DNA of 39,711 nucleotides from Alteromonadaceae bacterium UBA2620 (lineage in GTDB: Bacteria; Pseudomonadota; Gammaproteobacteria; Enterobacterales; Alteromonadaceae): the NCBI GenBank assembly GCA_002339125.1, contig DDJQ01000141.1, positions 1-39,711 of the forward strand. The letters are read 5' to 3'. The notes below the pieces were generated by a model. That model was given only the letters and a program-made list of their open reading frames with translations, was not told the origin of the DNA and searched no databases. Positions 26,256-33,831 of the stretch are shown piece by piece (the first letter of the stretch is position 1; every line of letters starts with the position of its first letter). The position numbers and the translations under genes are program-made.

Positions 26256-26444
26256 ATGCCAAATTGGTTCTGGGCGGCACTGGCTATGGTAATGATCGTT
26301 GAGGGTATCGGGCCTTTGCTTATACCAAACCGCTGGCGGCAATATCTGCGGCAGGTGGCTGAATCTGAGCCCGGCCAGTTGCGTCAGATTGGCGGCACCC
26401 TGGTGGTGATTGGCTCAGTTTGTTTATACTTTATAGTGAATTAG
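26256..26444 (+). CDS. DUF2065 (YjeT-like) small inner-membrane protein
   Basis: 62 residues with two hydrophobic helices (about 4-22 and 43-60) joined by a basic loop containing PNRWRQYLRQ, the DUF2065 signature. E. coli yjeT also lies just upstream of purA, so the position supports the call. The function of the family is unknown. Confidence 0.9.
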   Translation: MPNWFWAALAMVMIVEGIGPLLIPNRWRQYLRQVAESEPGQLRQIGGTLVVIGSVCLYFIVN

Positions 26445-26457
26445 CGCTAAACAGGCC

Positions 26458-26484
26458 AAATATTCACTGGTCAGCTGAATATTT
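26458..26484. repeat. Nine-base inverted repeat upstream of purA
   Basis: AAATATTCA (26458-26466) and TGAATATTT (26476-26484) are perfect inverted arms around a 9-nt centre that itself contains CTG and CAG. It lies 14 bp after the DUF2065 stop and about 74 bp before purA. It could be an operator for purA or a hairpin attenuating the upstream transcript; there is no long T-run. Confidence 0.5.
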
Positions 26485-26557
26485 GTGCATAAAACAGATG
26501 ATCCAGTGGCCTTAATTTTGATAGAATCCACGCCTAATTTTTTAACATACTCGACTC

Positions 26558-27856
26558 ATGGCTAAAAATATTGTGGTCCTTGGCACCCAGTGGGGTGACG
26601 AGGGAAAAGGTAAAGTAGTAGATCTGCTTACTGACCGTGCAAAGTATGTTGTTCGCTATCAGGGCGGACACAATGCAGGTCACACACTGGTAATCGACGG
26701 TGAAAAAACCGTTCTGCATCTAATCCCGTCCGGCATTCTGCGCGAGAATGTTACCTGTATTATCGGTAACGGCGTAGTACTGAGCCCGGAAGCATTAATG
26801 ACTGAAGTCTCCATGCTGGAAGAGCGCGGTGTACCAGTGCGTGAACGCCTGAAAATCAGTGAAGCTTGTCCGCTCATTCTGCCATACCATGTAGCGCTTG
26901 ATGTTGCGCGTGAAAAAGCCCGCGGTGCCAAGGCTATTGGCACTACCGGTCGCGGCATTGGTCCAGCTTATGAAGATAAAGTATCCCGCCGTGGTTTACG
27001 GGTTGGCGATCTGTTCAATGCCGAAGATTTCGCTGCCAAGTTAAAAGAAGTGCTGGATATCCATAACTTTACCTTAACGCAGTATTACGGCGAAGAGCCG
27101 GTTGACTTCGATAAGACCCTGGCTGATGCCATGGCCGTTGCCGATATCCTGCGTGCGATGGTAGTTGATGTTACCGACGAACTGGATAAAGCCCAGAAAG
27201 CCGGCCTGCCTATCATGTTTGAAGGCGCGCAGGGCACACTGCTGGATATCGACCACGGTACTTACCCGTACGTTACCTCTTCGAACACCACTGTTGGTGG
27301 CGTAGCAACCGGCGCTGGTTTTGGCCCGCTGAACCTGGATTATGTGCTGGGTATTGTTAAGGCTTATACCACCCGTGTTGGTTCTGGTCCTTTCCCTACC
27401 GAGCTGGAAGATGATGTCGGTCAACACTTAGGTGTTAAAGGTCACGAGTTTGGTGCAACGACCGGTCGTAAGCGACGCACTGGTTGGTTTGACGCGGTAG
27501 CCATGAAGCGCGCGGTACAAATAAACTCTATCACCGGTTTCTGTCTCACCAAGCTGGACGTACTGGATGGTTTGGAAACCCTGCAAATCTGCGTGGGTTA
27601 TAAAGATAAAGACGGTAACGTAAAAGATGTTCCGCCCATGGCGGCTGATGGCTATGATCTGGTGACGCCGGTTTATGAAGAAATGCCTGGCTGGAGCGAT
27701 AACACTTTTGGTGTTACCGATTATGATTTGCTGCCTCAGGCTGCTAAAGACTACATCGCTCGTCTGGAAGTGATTACCGGTGTACCGGTGGACATTATCT
27801 CTACCGGTCCGGACCGTAATGAAACCATTGTGATGCGCCATCCTTACGACGCATAA
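26558..27856 (+). CDS. purA: Adenylosuccinate synthetase
   Basis: PurA joins aspartate to IMP using GTP, the first step from IMP to AMP. The 432-residue protein has the P-loop QWGDEGKGK (11-19), GGHNAGHTLV, GTTGRGIGPAYEDK, FEGAQGTLLDIDHGTYPYVTSS-type residues and TTTGRKRRTGWFD-like C-terminal segments. Length equals the E. coli enzyme. A strong terminator follows. Confidence 0.98.
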   Translation: MAKNIVVLGTQWGDEGKGKVVDLLTDRAKYVVRYQGGHNAGHTLVIDGEKTVLHLIPSGILRENVTCIIGNGVVLSPEALMTEVSMLEERGVPVRERLKISEACPLILPYHVALDVAREKARGAKAIGTTGRGIGPAYEDKVSRRGLRVGDLFNAEDFAAKLKEVLDIHNFTLTQYYGEEPVDFDKTLADAMAVADILRAMVVDVTDELDKAQKAGLPIMFEGAQGTLLDIDHGTYPYVTSSNTTVGGVATGAGFGPLNLDYVLGIVKAYTTRVGSGPFPTELEDDVGQHLGVKGHEFGATTGRKRRTGWFDAVAMKRAVQINSITGFCLTKLDVLDGLETLQICVGYKDKDGNVKDVPPMAADGYDLVTPVYEEMPGWSDNTFGVTDYDLLPQAAKDYIARLEVITGVPVDIISTGPDRNETIVMRHPYDA

Positions 27857-27871
27857 AAATGGTTAAAGATT

Positions 27872-27899
27872 AAAAACCCCGCCTTCGCGGGGTTTTTTT
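27872..27899 (+). terminator. Rho-independent terminator after purA
   Basis: AAAAACCCCGC and GCGGGGTTTTTTT pair around a CTTC loop and end in seven T residues, 15 bp after the purA stop. Confidence 0.92.
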
Positions 27900-27952
27900 A
27901 TTGCTGTGAAATAGTGCTAGTATGAACACATCGTACCTGCAGGAGTTGTTTC

Positions 27953-29335
27953 GTGAGTAGAGCACCGGGCGCCATCGTGTCAGTTTTTGAGCGTTTACAG
28001 CAGTCCTATGTGCTGGGCAAAACCAAAACCTATGCCTGGCGAAAAGCGCAACTGGAAGCCTTGCAGCGCATGCTCAGCGAAAACGAAGCGGCGTTTGTTG
28101 AGGCCCTCAATGCGGATCTGGGTAAAAGTGAGGCAGAAGCCTTTACTACCGAAATTGGTTTTCTGCTGAGTGATATACAGCACACTAAAAAACACCTGCG
28201 TCAATGGATGAAAGCTCGTAAGGTCGGCACACCGTTGGTGGCACAACCGGCCCGCAGCTCTCTGCAACCGGAGCCACTTGGTACTGTGTTGATCATCGGT
28301 GCGTGGAATTACCCGGTACAGCTCACGCTCGCCCCCTATGTTGCAGCACTGGCCGCAGGCAACTGTGCGCTGCTCAAACCCTCTGAACTGGCACCGGCCA
28401 GCTCTGCACTGATGGCCAGCCTGATCCCTAAGTATCTGGATGGCGATGCGGTGGCGGTAGTCGAAGGCGATAAGGACGTTGCAAGTGAATTACTCTCGTT
28501 GCCCTTTGATCATATCTTTTATACCGGCGGTGAAGCCGTGGGTAAAATAGTTATGACCGCAGCGGCTCAAAACCTGACGCCGGTTACTCTTGAGCTGGGG
28601 GGCAAAAGCCCGTGTGTGGTAGACGCCAATACCGATATCGCCACCACTGCGCGACGTATCGTATGGGGGAAATGGACCAACGCCGGTCAAACCTGTATTG
28701 CGCCTGATTATGTTTTGGTTGAGCGCAGCTGTGCCGACGCGCTCATCGACAAGCTTGGTAAGGAAATCACCCGCCAGTTTGGCAATCAGCCATTGCAGAG
28801 CAAGGATTATGGGCGCATTGTTAATGAGCGTCATTTAGCGCGATTAAAGCAATACACCGAAGGGCATGAGATAGTGATTGGTGGCCAGCTCGATGAAGCG
28901 CAAATGAAGCTGGCACCCACGGTGATTTTAAATCCGGATATCGACACGCCGGTCATGCAGGAAGAAATTTTCGGGCCGGTTCTGCCGGTTATTGAAGTCA
29001 GCAGCGTCAGCGAAGCTATCGATTTTATTAAGCGCCGGCACAAGCCGCTGGCGGCGTACTTATTCAGCGAATCACAGAGTATTCAGCAGCAATTTGTTGA
29101 TGAGGTCAGTGCCGGAAGTGTGTGTATCAATGATACCATGATGTTTATGGCAAACCCGCAACTGCCCTTTGGCGGAGTGGGCAACAGCGGTATAGGCCGC
29201 TACCACGGCAAGTTTGGCTTTGATACTTTCAGTCACCTCAAAAGCGTGATGAAACGCAGTTTCTGGTTTGATGTGGCTATTCGCTATGCGCCCTCAAGTG
29301 CCCGTAAGCGCTTTTTACTTAAAAAATTACTCTAG
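27953..29335 (+). CDS. NAD(P)-dependent aldehyde dehydrogenase (class 3 / coniferyl-aldehyde type)
   Basis: 460-residue enzyme oxidising aldehydes to acids. The start is a GTG with AGGAG 7 nt upstream; no better ATG exists. Active-site residues are Glu214 in LELGGKSP and Cys248 in NAGQTCIAPDYVLV; the cofactor-binding IIGAWNYPVQLTLAP and the family's FTGGEAVGKIV-like segment are present. Short length and the C-terminal basic-hydrophobic tail (RKRFLLKKLL) fit the membrane-tethered class 3 fatty-aldehyde group, or the coniferyl-aldehyde group. The VOC gene follows after 36 bp on the same strand. Confidence 0.93.
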   Translation: MSRAPGAIVSVFERLQQSYVLGKTKTYAWRKAQLEALQRMLSENEAAFVEALNADLGKSEAEAFTTEIGFLLSDIQHTKKHLRQWMKARKVGTPLVAQPARSSLQPEPLGTVLIIGAWNYPVQLTLAPYVAALAAGNCALLKPSELAPASSALMASLIPKYLDGDAVAVVEGDKDVASELLSLPFDHIFYTGGEAVGKIVMTAAAQNLTPVTLELGGKSPCVVDANTDIATTARRIVWGKWTNAGQTCIAPDYVLVERSCADALIDKLGKEITRQFGNQPLQSKDYGRIVNERHLARLKQYTEGHEIVIGGQLDEAQMKLAPTVILNPDIDTPVMQEEIFGPVLPVIEVSSVSEAIDFIKRRHKPLAAYLFSESQSIQQQFVDEVSAGSVCINDTMMFMANPQLPFGGVGNSGIGRYHGKFGFDTFSHLKSVMKRSFWFDVAIRYAPSSARKRFLLKKLL

Positions 29336-29371
29336 TTTAACGTTCATCAACGACGAAGGAGCCGTATCGTC

Positions 29372-29791
29372 ATGCCTCAACCTTTTCATTTAGCCATTCC
29401 GGTAGACAACCTGGAGAAAGCCCGCGAATTTTACGGCGAGTTACTCGGTTGCAAACAGGGGCGCAGTGATACGCAGTGGATAGACTGGGATTTAGCCGGC
29501 CACCAGTTGGTAACGCATCTGGTAAAGGCTATGCCGTCCGCGCCGGAATATAATGTCGTGGATGGTCACAGTGTGCCAGTACCACATTTTGGTGTCGTGC
29601 TAACCATGGAAGACTGGCAGGCCCTGGCCGATAAACTCACCGCCGCTAATATGGAGTTTGTTATTAAGCCCTACGTGCGTTTTAAGGGCCAGGCCGGTGA
29701 ACAGGCCACCATGTTCTTTATGGATCCGGCCGGCAACGCGTTGGAGTTCAAGGCATTTGCTGATATTAACCAATTGTTTGCGACAGATTAA
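29372..29791 (+). CDS. VOC/glyoxalase-family protein
   Basis: 139-residue vicinal-oxygen-chelate protein made of two beta-alpha-beta-beta-beta modules. Candidate metal ligands are His6 (FHLAIPVDN), His72 (VPHFGV) and Glu125 (ALEFKAF), the positions used by metalloenzymes of this fold. DPAGNALEFK is a family hallmark. The specific substrate cannot be read from sequence. GGAG lies 11 nt before the ATG, and the gene follows the aldehyde dehydrogenase closely, which would fit joint aldehyde detoxification (inference). Confidence 0.88.
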   Translation: MPQPFHLAIPVDNLEKAREFYGELLGCKQGRSDTQWIDWDLAGHQLVTHLVKAMPSAPEYNVVDGHSVPVPHFGVVLTMEDWQALADKLTAANMEFVIKPYVRFKGQAGEQATMFFMDPAGNALEFKAFADINQLFATD

Positions 29792-30007
29792 GCTTAGTTG
29801 GTAAGAGCTTGCCCTATAATGCGAACTGATTGTTAATTATGGCGATTTGTAATAATTTAAATAGTGTAGCCGTGGCACCGGTGAGTCAGCCACGCCATTG
29901 AGTTGCTTAGCTCCTCAGGTAAAGACAGATAAATTAACTCAGCAGTAGTCAGCGTAACAGGCGATGTGCTGAACCTATAACAACAATAATAACTGACAGG
30001 ATTTATC

Positions 30008-30301
30008 GTGATTGAAGATGTAGTCGCACAGGCTGGCAAAGGTTTTTTCAGGGGAGTTGGGTTTCTTATTGCAGAGCTGCTGTTCTGGCGGTTGTGCTAC
30101 ATCGTTGGCTGGCCGGTTTGTAAAATCCTCACCCTTGGTCAGTACCCCAGAAGAGTTGAACGCGAGCGAGCCATTTTTCGTCAGGAAAAAGCGCATACCG
30201 GTTTTACCTGCGCGGCTAGCGGCTTAATCGTCCTGCTTGTTTTAGCGGTTATTTACTCAGGATACTGGCCCTCCAGCTTCCCGGGCTTTACTTCTGAATA
30301 G
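30008..30301 (+). CDS. Small membrane protein of unknown function
   Basis: 97 residues from a GTG start with AGGA about 8 nt upstream. Two hydrophobic segments (about 15-38 and 72-88) flank a basic central loop (PRRVERERAIFRQEK). No known motif is seen. The 216 bp before it contain a GTGGC/GCCAC hairpin around 29871-29894 and a TATAAT at 29815-29820 without a clear -35. The structured element described below starts about 50 bp downstream. Confidence 0.7.
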   Translation: MIEDVVAQAGKGFFRGVGFLIAELLFWRLCYIVGWPVCKILTLGQYPRRVERERAIFRQEKAHTGFTCAASGLIVLLVLAVIYSGYWPSSFPGFTSE

Positions 30302-30338
30302 CCTGAAGCCGCTGGCCCCAGGCTATTTTCGATTTTTT
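30300..30338 (+). terminator. Possible terminator after the 97-aa membrane protein
   Basis: AGCCTG (30300-30305) pairs with CAGGCT (30319-30324), with a 13-nt loop that may partly fold, and a T-rich stretch follows. It overlaps the stop codon of the gene. Confidence 0.4.
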
Positions 30339-30351
30339 ATTTCCAGTCCTA

Positions 30352-30375
30352 AACCACCTACTTCAGTAGGTGGTT
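30352..30375. repeat. Left palindrome of the element
   Basis: Perfect 10-bp arms (30352-30361 and 30366-30375) with a TTCA tetraloop. It shares its CCACCTnC core with the right palindrome at 30706-30725. Confidence 0.85.
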
Positions 30376-30438
30376 ATCATTCTAGGTAGGGCTTGGCCCA
30401 TATATAAAAGTCAGAAAAGAAAGTTGTATATAGATTGT

Positions 30439-30651
30439 TGTCGGAGTCGCCGACAGCGACCAGAGGGTGTTGTGCGACACCCTCTGGACTCCCCGCAGCC
30501 CTTATCAGTGAAAAGCGTCATCGTCCCTGGCAGAACAAACTAGACCGTCAATGACGGCACATCCCTGTGCCGCATTGACTGAATCCTCATCCATGATGAT
30601 TCTTCCAGTTTGTTATGTCTGCCAGTGACAATGACAACACTGAAGAAGGGC
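30439..30651. ncRNA. Candidate large structured RNA inside the element
   Basis: Two adjoining folds. First, 30439-30492: GGAGT (30443-30447) can close on ACTCC (30488-30492) around a perfect 11-bp hairpin, CCAGAGGGTGT/ACACCCTCTGG (30460-30470 with 30477-30487). Second, 30498-30651 forms a long interrupted helix: 30498-30503 with 30646-30651, 30506-30510 with 30638-30642, 30517-30521 with 30631-30635, 30523-30525 with 30627-30629, 30527-30534 with 30618-30625 and 30535-30541 with 30607-30613, 34 pairs in all. It is capped by a 14-bp hairpin (30547-30579, one bulged A) and a smaller one (30581-30602). The transcribed strand and function are not determined; the amount of pairing is far beyond that expected by chance. 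Confidence 0.55.
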
Positions 30652-30705
30652 ACAATTGTTGTTCTTTCTTCGATTTGAGCCCCGTTTTAGGGGATTAACG
30701 CAAAG

Positions 30706-30725
30706 CCACCTTCTTTAGAAGGTGG
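30706..30725. repeat. Right palindrome of the element
   Basis: Perfect 8-bp arms (30706-30713 and 30718-30725) with a TTTA loop. It also lies just beyond the ggt stop on the minus strand and may serve as a weak transcription end for that operon. Confidence 0.8.
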
Positions 30726-30730
30726 ATTAT

Positions 30731-32416
30731 TTATTTTACTGACTGCACTACCGCTTTACCCCGTCCGCGAGCTTCGGAAGCGGCTGATAGTTTGCCGTTT
30801 TGTTGCATGATCAGGTGCAGATCCCCAAAGTTACTTTCTTTTATGTTGTAGCCCATGTCTTGCAGCGTATTCAGTGTAGCCGGGTCGAAGCCTTCATGTA
30901 CGCGGATTTGATCCTCTGGCCATAACTGGTGATGGAAACGAGGCAGGTTTACGGCTTCTTCTGCACTTAAATCGTATAGCAGCGTGTTGAGAATCGACAG
31001 CGTCACTGAGGAAATAATTGTGGTACCACCGGGTGAACCGGTCACCAGCTTAACCTGTCCGTCCTCGAGCACAATAGTGGGGGTCATGGATGAAAGCATC
31101 CGCTTATATGGCTCAATAGCGTTAGCTTCTCCGCCAATTGCGCCGAAAAAGTTTGGCACACCGGGTTTGGCGCTGAAGTCATCCATTTCGTCATTCAACA
31201 AAAAGCCAGCGCCTGCAGCCACCACCCCAGCACCAAAGCTCAGGTTTATGGTTGTGGTATTGGCTACCGCATTGCCCCATTGATCAACAATAGAGAAATG
31301 GGTGGTATCCTCACTTTCGTGGAGTCCGGGTTTGATTTGTGGGGTAGCTGAAATGGCGGTCAGGTTAATTTCCCGCGCTCGCTTGGCGATATAGTCCGGC
31401 GCGATTAACTGCGGTTGAGGCACGGCGAAAAAGTCCGGGTCGCCAAGGTATTCTGCGCGGTCGGCAAATACTCGTTTTCCGGCTTCACTCACCAGATGCA
31501 GATAAGGCGCTGAGTTATGCGCAGGTAATATATTTGTTCTGGTCACGTTGTCGACCATGCCGAGCCATTGGGCCACCGCGATACCGCCAGAACTTGGCGG
31601 CGGGGCAGTGACAACCTGATAGCCGCGCCAGTCAAAATTAATCGGTGTGCGCCACTGAGCATGATAACGGGTTAAGTCTTCATGGCTGATTAAACCACCA
31701 TTGGCCTGCATGTAGCTAACAATATGATCGGCTGTTTCGCCTTCATAAAAACCGGCCGGCCCGTTATCCCGGATGCGGCTTAAGGTGGCCGCCAGCTCAG
31801 GTTGTTTAAATAACACGCCGGCTGTGGCGGCTTCGCCAAAGTAGTTGGCAAAGTTGGTTTTAAGGCCGCGTTTTTCAATACGCTTAATGTAGCGACTCAC
31901 CCGGCCTGCCAGTTTCTCCGGGACTTCAAAGCCCTCACTGGCATAGGTTATGGCTGGCTGAACCAGGCGTTGCCAGGGTAACTTACCGTATTTTTGATGA
32001 GCAGCCCACATACCGGCAACGGTACCGGGTATACCTGAGGCCTTAGCACCAAACAATGAGTCGGTAGGGTGCACATCGCCGTTGTCATCGAGATACATGT
32101 CTCGGGAGGCTTCAGCAGGTGCCATTTCCCGGTAATCGAGGAAATCGGCACTGCTATCCATGTAAATGGTCATAAACCCGCCGCCGCCAATATTGCCGGC
32201 TTCGGGGTAAGTTACTGCCAGAACAAATTGCGCCGCGATGGCCGCGTCTACCGCATTACCGCCGTCTTGCATGACATCGAGTGCGACCCGGGCCGCGAAT
32301 TTATCGGGCATAGCCACCGCATACTCGGCTGTACTGGCCGGTGTAGTGGTGACCTGTTCGGAGGACGAACAAGCGGTGAGAGAAATGATTAAGGCACTTA
32401 TTAACAGATATCGCAT
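30731..32416 (-). CDS. ggt: Lipoprotein gamma-glutamyltransferase
   Basis: GGT cleaves or transfers gamma-glutamyl groups, for example from glutathione or other gamma-glutamyl peptides, after self-cleavage into two subunits. The 561-residue precursor has the nucleophile and self-cleavage residue Thr371 in DTTHFSIVDQWGNAV, the MDDFS segment, and SPGGTTIISS for substrate binding. Unlike the soluble periplasmic E. coli enzyme, it begins with a lipoprotein signal ending LTAC (Cys16), so it should be membrane-anchored in the periplasm. The start follows the NhaC-family stop by 4 bp, making it the last gene of a three-gene minus-strand operon. Confidence 0.94.
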   Translation of the reverse strand: MRYLLISALIISLTACSSSEQVTTTPASTAEYAVAMPDKFAARVALDVMQDGGNAVDAAIAAQFVLAVTYPEAGNIGGGGFMTIYMDSSADFLDYREMAPAEASRDMYLDDNGDVHPTDSLFGAKASGIPGTVAGMWAAHQKYGKLPWQRLVQPAITYASEGFEVPEKLAGRVSRYIKRIEKRGLKTNFANYFGEAATAGVLFKQPELAATLSRIRDNGPAGFYEGETADHIVSYMQANGGLISHEDLTRYHAQWRTPINFDWRGYQVVTAPPPSSGGIAVAQWLGMVDNVTRTNILPAHNSAPYLHLVSEAGKRVFADRAEYLGDPDFFAVPQPQLIAPDYIAKRAREINLTAISATPQIKPGLHESEDTTHFSIVDQWGNAVANTTTINLSFGAGVVAAGAGFLLNDEMDDFSAKPGVPNFFGAIGGEANAIEPYKRMLSSMTPTIVLEDGQVKLVTGSPGGTTIISSVTLSILNTLLYDLSAEEAVNLPRFHHQLWPEDQIRVHEGFDPATLNTLQDMGYNIKESNFGDLHLIMQQNGKLSAASEARGRGKAVVQSVK

Positions 32417-32420
32417 GAAG

Positions 32421-33797
32421 CTAACCCACCATGATTAAACTGGTTATGACATAAAGGATTAAGGTTAATGCACCGCCGGTTAAGGCATAGGGCATTTGCG
32501 TGCGCACGTGCTCAAGCAGGTCGCAGCCTGAGGCAATCGACGAAACCGCGGTGGTATCAGAGATCGGCGAGCAGTGATCGCCAAACACGCCGCCGCCCAG
32601 AATGGCACCGATAACCAGCGACGGAGGCAGGCCAAGCTGCTGGATCAGCGGCACGCCAATGGGGATAAGAATGGCAAAAGTGCCCCAGGAAGTACCGGTG
32701 GTAAACGACATAATGCCGCCGGCTAAGAACAGCATGGGGACAATCAGAAATAAAGGTAAGTACTCACCAACTATACCCGCAACAAACAAACCGGTACCCA
32801 GAACCTTTAAACTGCTACCAAGAGTTAGCGAGAGTAATACGATGGTAACCAGGGGCAACAATTCCCCCATCCCTTTAAAGCCGACATCTACCGCTTCGTG
32901 ATGGCTAAAGCGTTTGGAAAATACCAGCATCAGGTAGGCCACAGCAGTGGCCAGAATGGTGGCATACAGTACTGACTTACTACCGCTGCCCTGAGAGAGT
33001 ACGCCATTGCCGGTCCACAGCATAAAGCCAACCATGCTCACTACCATGGTTAAAATAGGGATAACCATATAGCCGGGTTTGGTGGCGGCTGCGGCAGAAA
33101 GCTGCTGTTGATTGCTCTGTAACTGTTGTTCCGCTTTGGCCATGGGGCCGTGTACTTTGTCGGCAAACACGGTGTAGGCGGCGATGAGCAGAGCGATGAT
33201 GGCGTAGAAGTTAAAGAATACCGAGCCCCACAAGATACTGGCCGATGAGGCGGGCAGTTCATAAGTATCGAGCATGCCAAGGACAAACGCGCCCCAGCCA
33301 TTGAGCAAAATAAGAATACAAATTGGTGCACTGGTGCTGTCGATAAGATACGCAAGGCGCGCGCGGCTCATACCAAACTTATCAAATAAGCCGCGGGCAA
33401 AAATACCGGCGGTGAGCACACTGAGGTTAGATTCAATGAAAACAACGATACCGGTGAGCATGGTGAGCCCGCCTACCTGGCGACGACTCTTAGCGACCCC
33501 GCGTTTAGTCAGCCAGTCTACCGTTGCGGTAACGCCGCCTGAGTCACGAATATACGCCAGCAGTGCACCTACCAGAACGCTGAATAATAAAATGCGGGTA
33601 TTACCGGCGCTGGTGGCTACGTCTACCACCCGTTCGACGGAAGTTATCGGTGCCAGCAACAGGCTGTCTGTACCAGCGGTAAGGAGGATCAGTGCCTCAG
33701 CACTGAGAACCGCCATCAGCAATGCCATAATGACCTCTTTCTTCCAGAAAACGATCACAATGGCGATGACAGGTGGAATGATGGAAACCCAATCCAT
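32421..33797 (-). CDS. NhaC-family Na+/H+ antiporter-like transporter
   Basis: 458-residue inner-membrane protein with about eleven hydrophobic segments. The landmarks FIESNLSVLTAG, FTTGTSWGTFAI and GGGVFGDHCSPISDTT belong to the NhaC/ion transporter superfamily branch. Family members exchange Na+ for H+ or carry small organic solutes; here the setting between a peptidoglycan amidase fusion and a gamma-glutamyltransferase suggests import of a peptide or amino-acid product, which is inference. An AAGGG ribosome site lies 9 nt upstream of the ATG. The upstream fusion gene ends 34 bp away. Confidence 0.9.
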   Translation of the reverse strand: MDWVSIIPPVIAIVIVFWKKEVIMALLMAVLSAEALILLTAGTDSLLLAPITSVERVVDVATSAGNTRILLFSVLVGALLAYIRDSGGVTATVDWLTKRGVAKSRRQVGGLTMLTGIVVFIESNLSVLTAGIFARGLFDKFGMSRARLAYLIDSTSAPICILILLNGWGAFVLGMLDTYELPASSASILWGSVFFNFYAIIALLIAAYTVFADKVHGPMAKAEQQLQSNQQQLSAAAATKPGYMVIPILTMVVSMVGFMLWTGNGVLSQGSGSKSVLYATILATAVAYLMLVFSKRFSHHEAVDVGFKGMGELLPLVTIVLLSLTLGSSLKVLGTGLFVAGIVGEYLPLFLIVPMLFLAGGIMSFTTGTSWGTFAILIPIGVPLIQQLGLPPSLVIGAILGGGVFGDHCSPISDTTAVSSIASGCDLLEHVRTQMPYALTGGALTLILYVITSLIMVG

Positions 33798-33831
33798 ACG
33801 AATGAACCCTTGTTGTTTTTATGTCGTTATT

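Larger units (their letters stand above)
30352..30725. mobile_element. Palindrome-bounded non-coding element, possibly a non-autonomous IS200/IS605-type element
   Basis: About 374 bp without a credible gene, bounded by two nearly identical palindromes. The left is AACCACCTAC-TTCA-GTAGGTGGTT (30352-30375) and the right is CCACCTTC-TTTA-GAAGGTGG (30706-30725). The arms differ at one position with a compensating change on the other arm, and the tetraloops differ by one base. Matching subterminal hairpins, with no inverted terminal repeats, are the end structure of IS200/IS605 elements moved by HUH (Y1) transposases and of their transposase-less derivatives. No tnpA or tnpB is present. The interior folds extensively (see the RNA entry). 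The exact boundaries and target site cannot be fixed from one copy. The right palindrome ends 5 bp from the ggt stop codon. Confidence 0.55.

Noticed and set aside
27074..27841. Two open frames of 117 and 137 residues antisense to purA
   Set aside because: Their protein sequences look like shadows of the well-conserved purA codons, with no family features or ribosome sites.
30439..30651. Retron msr-msd RNA
   Set aside because: The long hairpin resembles an msd, but no reverse transcriptase gene lies in the flanks, and the outer palindromes match transposon ends better than the a1/a2 repeats of a retron.
30352..30725. CRISPR array or integron attC site
   Set aside because: There are only two palindromes, about 350 bp apart, with no regularly spaced repeats; no integrase and no R-box/L-box core sites were seen.
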